From: Pyrrhoderma lamaoense
Taxonomy: Eukaryota; Basidiomycota; Agaricomycetes; Hymenochaetales; Hymenochaetaceae
Direction of reading: 5' to 3'
Length of the DNA: 64,000 bases
Assembly: GCA_002794735.1 (NCBI GenBank)
Contig: NBAZ01000037.1
Coordinates: 45,392-109,391, forward strand
Shown here: in pieces, positions 59,721-64,000 of the stretch
Position numbering within the stretch: position 1 is the stretch's first letter
Layout: the number at the start of each line of letters is the position of its first letter
Made by a program: the position numbers and the translations under genes
The notes under the pieces: generated by a model
What the model was told of the DNA's origin: nothing
Seen by the model: the letters and a program-made list of their open reading frames with translations, nothing else
Database searches by the model: none

Positions 59721-61038
59721 CAAAATACAGCCTCGGTCGGGGCTCTGTGCCATACGTTTCTACTACTTTTACTGGTCTGTGGAGTCTCAGCTCGCCTCAA
59801 GGTCTCTATCAGTCTCTACGGTCCGACCGAGGTCGAGTATCTCGCTATTTAGCCCCCAAATCTTAGCCTGAGCATCGTGTCTGGTGTAGGCAGGACTCTA
59901 AACCCCACGTCCTCGCCACTAAATACGACACCAAGGTCAAAATCTGACCAAAAGTTTAGTTTTCATCATCTCATCTCACGTGGGGGGGGGGGGGGGTTAC
60001 CATACTCTCTCTCACCTACAAACTTAGAAACTTCGACAAACCCAAGGTATGATGTATTACATGTATTATGTATTATCACTAAACATTAATGAATGGTTTA
60101 TATCGATTTTGCGTACACACTGAAAGGATCACAGTAGTTGAGTTTACTTATTACTTACTAAGAGCAAGGAGCAAGGATATAAGGATACTTGACTCGGACT
60201 TATAATTTTTGACTGAGGAGATAAGGAGAGGGAGAGGAGACGAAGAGGCGTGGGGGTCATGTAACACTACGTCAGTCACAAACTTTTCATACCAGTTGTC
60301 ACATAGTAAACTCATAACTACATTGTTAGTATCATGAGCGATCTTATCATCCCCATCCAACTACACCTTGTCATTATTCTTTTTAATCTTTTATTCTTTC
60401 TCCAAAAGAAAGTGAAAAGAAGGGGCACGGGGACAGTACAAGTAGAAAAAAAATACATAAAAAATACAAAGTCAAAACGAAAAAGCATGATGTCCCACAA
60501 ACAACCTAAACTATAGTGTTCCTCCTCCTCCCCCAACCCCGCCAACCCCTCACTGTGTGTGAATCGTACCAGGTTTCTATCTTTATTTCTCGTTCTTTTC
60601 CCCTTTTTTTTTCTCTTCTGCGTGTAAGGTGTGTGTGTGTGTGTGTGTGTGTGGGTATATGCGTGTATACATAGAATACAAGTACGAGTTGTACTTCTCC
60701 AGGGGAGCAAGTCAGAGGTGACTGACGATGAAATCCCCTTCCTCCCCTCCTCCTTCCCAATCTATCCCCTCCCTCCCTCCCTCCCATTCTATGAGAAAAC
60801 CGAAGCGAGGGCGGAGAATTGGAGTGAGGTAAGAGAGGTGTGAAGACTACCCCCCCCCCCCCATCTATGTGATCGACCAAAACGAGGGGGGGGGCGATAT
60901 TTGAAAAGGCGGAAAGGGCAAGAATACTGGAGGAAGTTTGGATCGAAGAAATTTCCCTTCTATCATCAAGAACACCAGACAGAACACCAGGCAGAAAGTA
61001 AAAAGAATAAGAAAGAGAAAGTAGTGTATCCCTCCGAT
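59721..61038. other. Intergenic region with simple repeats
   Basis: No gene is recognised. A G run lies at about 59983-59996, a (tg)n microsatellite at about 60631-60653, and C and G runs lie near 60850-60863 and 60885-60893. Minus-strand frames that run through the (tg)n tract encode His-Thr repeats and are composition artefacts. Confidence 0.4.
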
Positions 61039-62069
61039 TCATTTCCAACTACGTAACGTTCTTTCAAACCCCGCGTTTGGCTTCACACATTTCCTTCGCG
61101 ACTTGACGATACTGAGAGCTGCGTCGTACGGGAGGGAATGTTCACGCATGAGGAAAGCTGTGACGATAGCGGGGGAACGAGAGATGCCCTAAAAAAACAT
61201 GATCAATCCACCATTCATTAGTGATCGTATCATGCGCTGAAGGGGGGTGCGCACTCACCTGTTGACAGTGAACGAGAACGTTCTCCCCTTTTAAGAGTCT
61301 ATCTCGGATGAAGCGTACCGCACCGTCAAGATGTGGAGCAAGGACGTCCGGAGCAGCGCTATCCGCAATAGCAACCTTGAATCTTCCTAAATTAACTTGC
61401 TGACCTCCAGAAGCTGAAGAAGCCACGCCATTAACGCTATTACTACCACTACTCGAATGGCTTGAGTGACTTGAGATGGCGGAGGAAGTGGCAGATCGAC
61501 TTAATGGCGGTCGAGAAGGCGAGAAGGACGGAGAGGTGGAAGTGGGTGAGCGAGTTAGAGTCGGGGTTGATGGTGATGTACTCGAGGACTCACACGCGCC
61601 CCATGGCGCGTCGTGACATTCTACGATTGCATGTACGCGGTGACGCGTCAGTAGGTCATTGTCGACTGCTGCTGTCCATGAGCCGAGGTAGAGGGCACCA
61701 CGGCCCGAGCCGGATGGATCCCCAGGGAGGATGAGGTGCATTGGAGTACAGATAGACTCCCAGACGTCGGGTGAAAAGGAGTCTGCCCGGATCATCATTG
61801 GAACGGTTGATCCAAATACAGTAAGTTGTTCGGCTGCTTGTAATTTAAAAAAGTCTGGTTATCGACCGGGACGGAGCCGGTGTCTCCAGCCCAGGGAGAG
61901 TTTGTGAGTGAGAGTGAGAGAAAGAGAGAGAAAGAGAAAGGGAAGGAGGGGATGCGAGTGTCTGTGTGAGTGAAAGCAAAGCAATCGTATTTGTATTTCC
62001 GAATTTGACTTTTATTTTTAAATCCATCTCCCCGCGTCTCGGTGCGAGTTCATCAAAGTTTGCAGCCAT
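61039..62069 (-). CDS. Dual-specificity protein phosphatase
   Basis: A minus-strand phosphatase of the cysteine-dependent dual-specificity class. The main exon encodes PTPMHL-like CTPMHLILPGDPSGSG, GALYLGSWTAAVDNDLLTRH (near 61680), a Ser-rich insert (61600-61440), then VAIADSAAPDVLAPHLDGAV and GENVLVHCQQ. After an intron of about 70 bases the active-site loop is completed by GISRSPAIV (near 61185), giving HCQQGISR (the HCxxGxxR signature). The last exon ends ERTLRSWK with TGA at 61041-61039. The upstream exon probably starts at 62069 (MAANFDELAPRRGEMDLKIK). Its splice to the frame that reads KLQAAEQLTVFGSTVPMMIR was not resolved. Without it a start at 61798 is possible. Substrate is unknown; MAP-kinase phosphatases belong to this class. 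Confidence 0.8.
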
Positions 62070-64000
62070 CGGCTTCGTACGGCAGGGGGCCTAGACCCGT
62101 AGCCTGTGTGGAGCGTCGCCCGTGTGTTGTCCCCAAAGGTCCACAACTCAACGCATATGAACAACACAACACACACCCGCTCCCCCATCATTGTCTATTC
62201 CCGACCTAGAATATTCTGAATAGAAAGTCACCAGGTCCCATCCTCATGTCCTGCATCTGGCCTTCTACGCCCGGCGAAAAAAAAAAGGCTATACCATCCA
62301 TCGATGATTGCACACTAGAGAGAAATAGAATAGAAAAAAACTCGGCGTCTAATCGTTATATCGACGGCAATCAGCAGCTCTCTCTCTCTCTCTCGCTTCA
62401 GGAACATGCTTTTACACGAGTTTGGCAGGCGTGCACGAGAACAATGTTGTGACTCTAGACCTCCGCATAGTGTGTTGTGAATGAGCTGTGTTACTGGATC
62501 GGGTGGAGGTTTCTGTGACTGGCTATGGCGAGAGTAGTTACTAACTCGGTTGTTCTCCCCACGTCTTCAATATGGGTTTCATTGGATTAGACATGGGGTG
62601 TAACACTCCATTTCGTCATTTGCTTCCGAAAGAGAGAAAGACTAACTAACATCGAGTAGAGCGAGCTTGATCACATCTTTCTCTACTAGGACATAAGCTT
62701 TCTATTACAAGCAGAAAGCTATTGTAGTCCGGCTGATTAATAAAGACGCGATCACATGATTCCAATTCCTTATATGGAGATCAATGTAGAAAGAGTTATA
62801 GAAATATGAATTCATGACATCTCATAAACGAACGAAGTATTATAAGCCAACAACACCAGCACAGCCAGTCTTAACGATCCTGAGACCTATGGCCACTCGT
62901 GAAGCCTTATTTTTCTATGCGATCATCACATCAGAGTAATCTCCACAAACAATATGACACATATGACGAATGTGTCATTTCTACTACGACACAAAAGCGG
63001 GGTTCTTGGAAGTAAGTAAGACGTCAACGAGAACTCAGAACACTGGAACAGCTGGCGTTTCCTTGATTTGGGGAAGTGGAGCCCCCTATCCTTCGTCTTG
63101 TCAGTTACCTAGAAAATTGTGATATGCCTGAGTCTTAGTCTGCTTGACGAAGTTGCTGTTGATGATTAGATAGATATGTATGTATGCAGTTTCTACGTAT
63201 TAGCCCATAGAAGAGCATTCCTACATAATTTCGAAACAAGGATTCTACCTTCCTCTACTACATACAGCTATGATATACCACCACAGGCGCCCTCCCCCCC
63301 CCCCCCATACTCTGAATGAATATCATCTATTCCTTTCTTCTTTCCAAAAATGACAATAATATCGTTTTTCTGCACGATGATGGAAGGGATAAACGTTAAA
63401 TAAAGAATTAAGACCCAGAGTTACAAAAGTTTAAATTAAGGATAAGTTAATGAGCCGTGAGGGGGGAGAGGGGGAAGTATTCCAACTGATGAGCAAACGT
63501 TTGAAGCAATGGGGTCGTTAGAAACGTTGGAGCTTAATTCTGTAGTATGGACCAAATCTTTTGGAAACAGACATTTCCTCCCAGTGTCGCATCATCAAAG
63601 TTGGATGGAACAATTATTGTTCTACCCGTGTTTCTATACAGTGAAGGTCCGATTGATTCTCTATACTGTACACATTCCGAAAATACTATCCCATCTCGAA
63701 ATATAATATCCTACGCAATGGTTTACAATCCAACCAAAGATCAACCATCAACCAGAGGCCGAAAGAAAAAGGCGCGTGAAAGAGTAATAGTGTAAAAGAG
63801 TTTCAGGAGGACTAGGACTATCTATCTATCGTATAGAGAGGTCTTAAAAACTATTTTCAGGGAGGGGGTGTATTTTCTCCATCCATTGGAGGCGGATAAC
63901 CGGGCCCCGTGTCGTCCTTTACCTTTCTCTACGTTCCACCAGAATTTTTCCACTTTTCCACTTTTCAGAGACTTGCTCGTGTTTTTTTTCTCTCTTTCTG
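62070..64000. other. Intergenic region at the right end
   Basis: No recognised gene. A (tc)n tract lies at about 62376-62393 and a C run at about 63292-63305. A plus-strand frame at 63547-63795 (82 codons, ending in a basic stretch RGRKKKARERVIV) is open but matches nothing I know. A lone GATCACATGA at 62750 repeats the 10-base anchor of the FunK1 array. Confidence 0.35.

Overview
The window comes from a basidiomycete fungus, most likely an Agaricomycete. Genes on both strands are cut by many short introns of about 50-65 bases with GT..AG ends. The window holds a DUF6533 membrane protein and a tandem array of FunK1 (fungal-type) kinases, both of which are expanded families in Agaricomycotina. 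No bacterial operon structure, rRNA, tRNA or CRISPR array was seen.

Left part (1-12.5 kb): low-complexity sequence; an epsinR/Ent3-type ENTH adaptor (minus); a DUF6533 seven-helix-like membrane protein (minus); a Vts1-type SAM-domain RNA-binding protein (plus); and a calpain-type cysteine protease with a C-terminal ZZ zinc finger (minus). Middle part (13-35 kb): a small disordered protein, two neighbouring paralogous Ser/Thr kinases with HQD instead of HRD, a gene-poor stretch of about 4.9 kb, the GPI-transamidase subunit PIG-T/Gpi16 (minus), ATP synthase subunit f (plus), a second calpain-ZZ paralogue (plus), a short-chain dehydrogenase (plus) and the microtubule plus-end protein EB1/Mal3 (plus).

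Right part (36-59.2 kb): a FunK1 tandem array with one decayed relic, one full-length gene (814 aa) and nine shorter copies. The short copies keep the kinase half, while the N-terminal half survives only as decayed upstream sequence. Heads and tails of the copies fall into a few types that are shuffled relative to each other, and each spacer type goes with the tail before it and the head after it. This is the pattern expected from repeated unequal crossing-over or gene conversion inside the coding sequence. The array ends abruptly at about 59,222 next to LTR-like sequence. A dual-specificity phosphatase gene (minus) follows at 61-62 kb, then non-coding sequence to the end.

A window-wide oddity is that at least twelve frame breaks in otherwise well-conserved genes (epsin, Vts1, calpain A, PIG-T, SDR, four FunK1 copies) are all the loss of exactly one base. 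That sign bias points to a systematic deletion error in the sequence rather than to mass pseudogenisation, so 'broken' genes here should be read with care. Gene ends and exon borders were deduced by eye from conserved protein motifs and splice signals. Those marked approximate are approximate.
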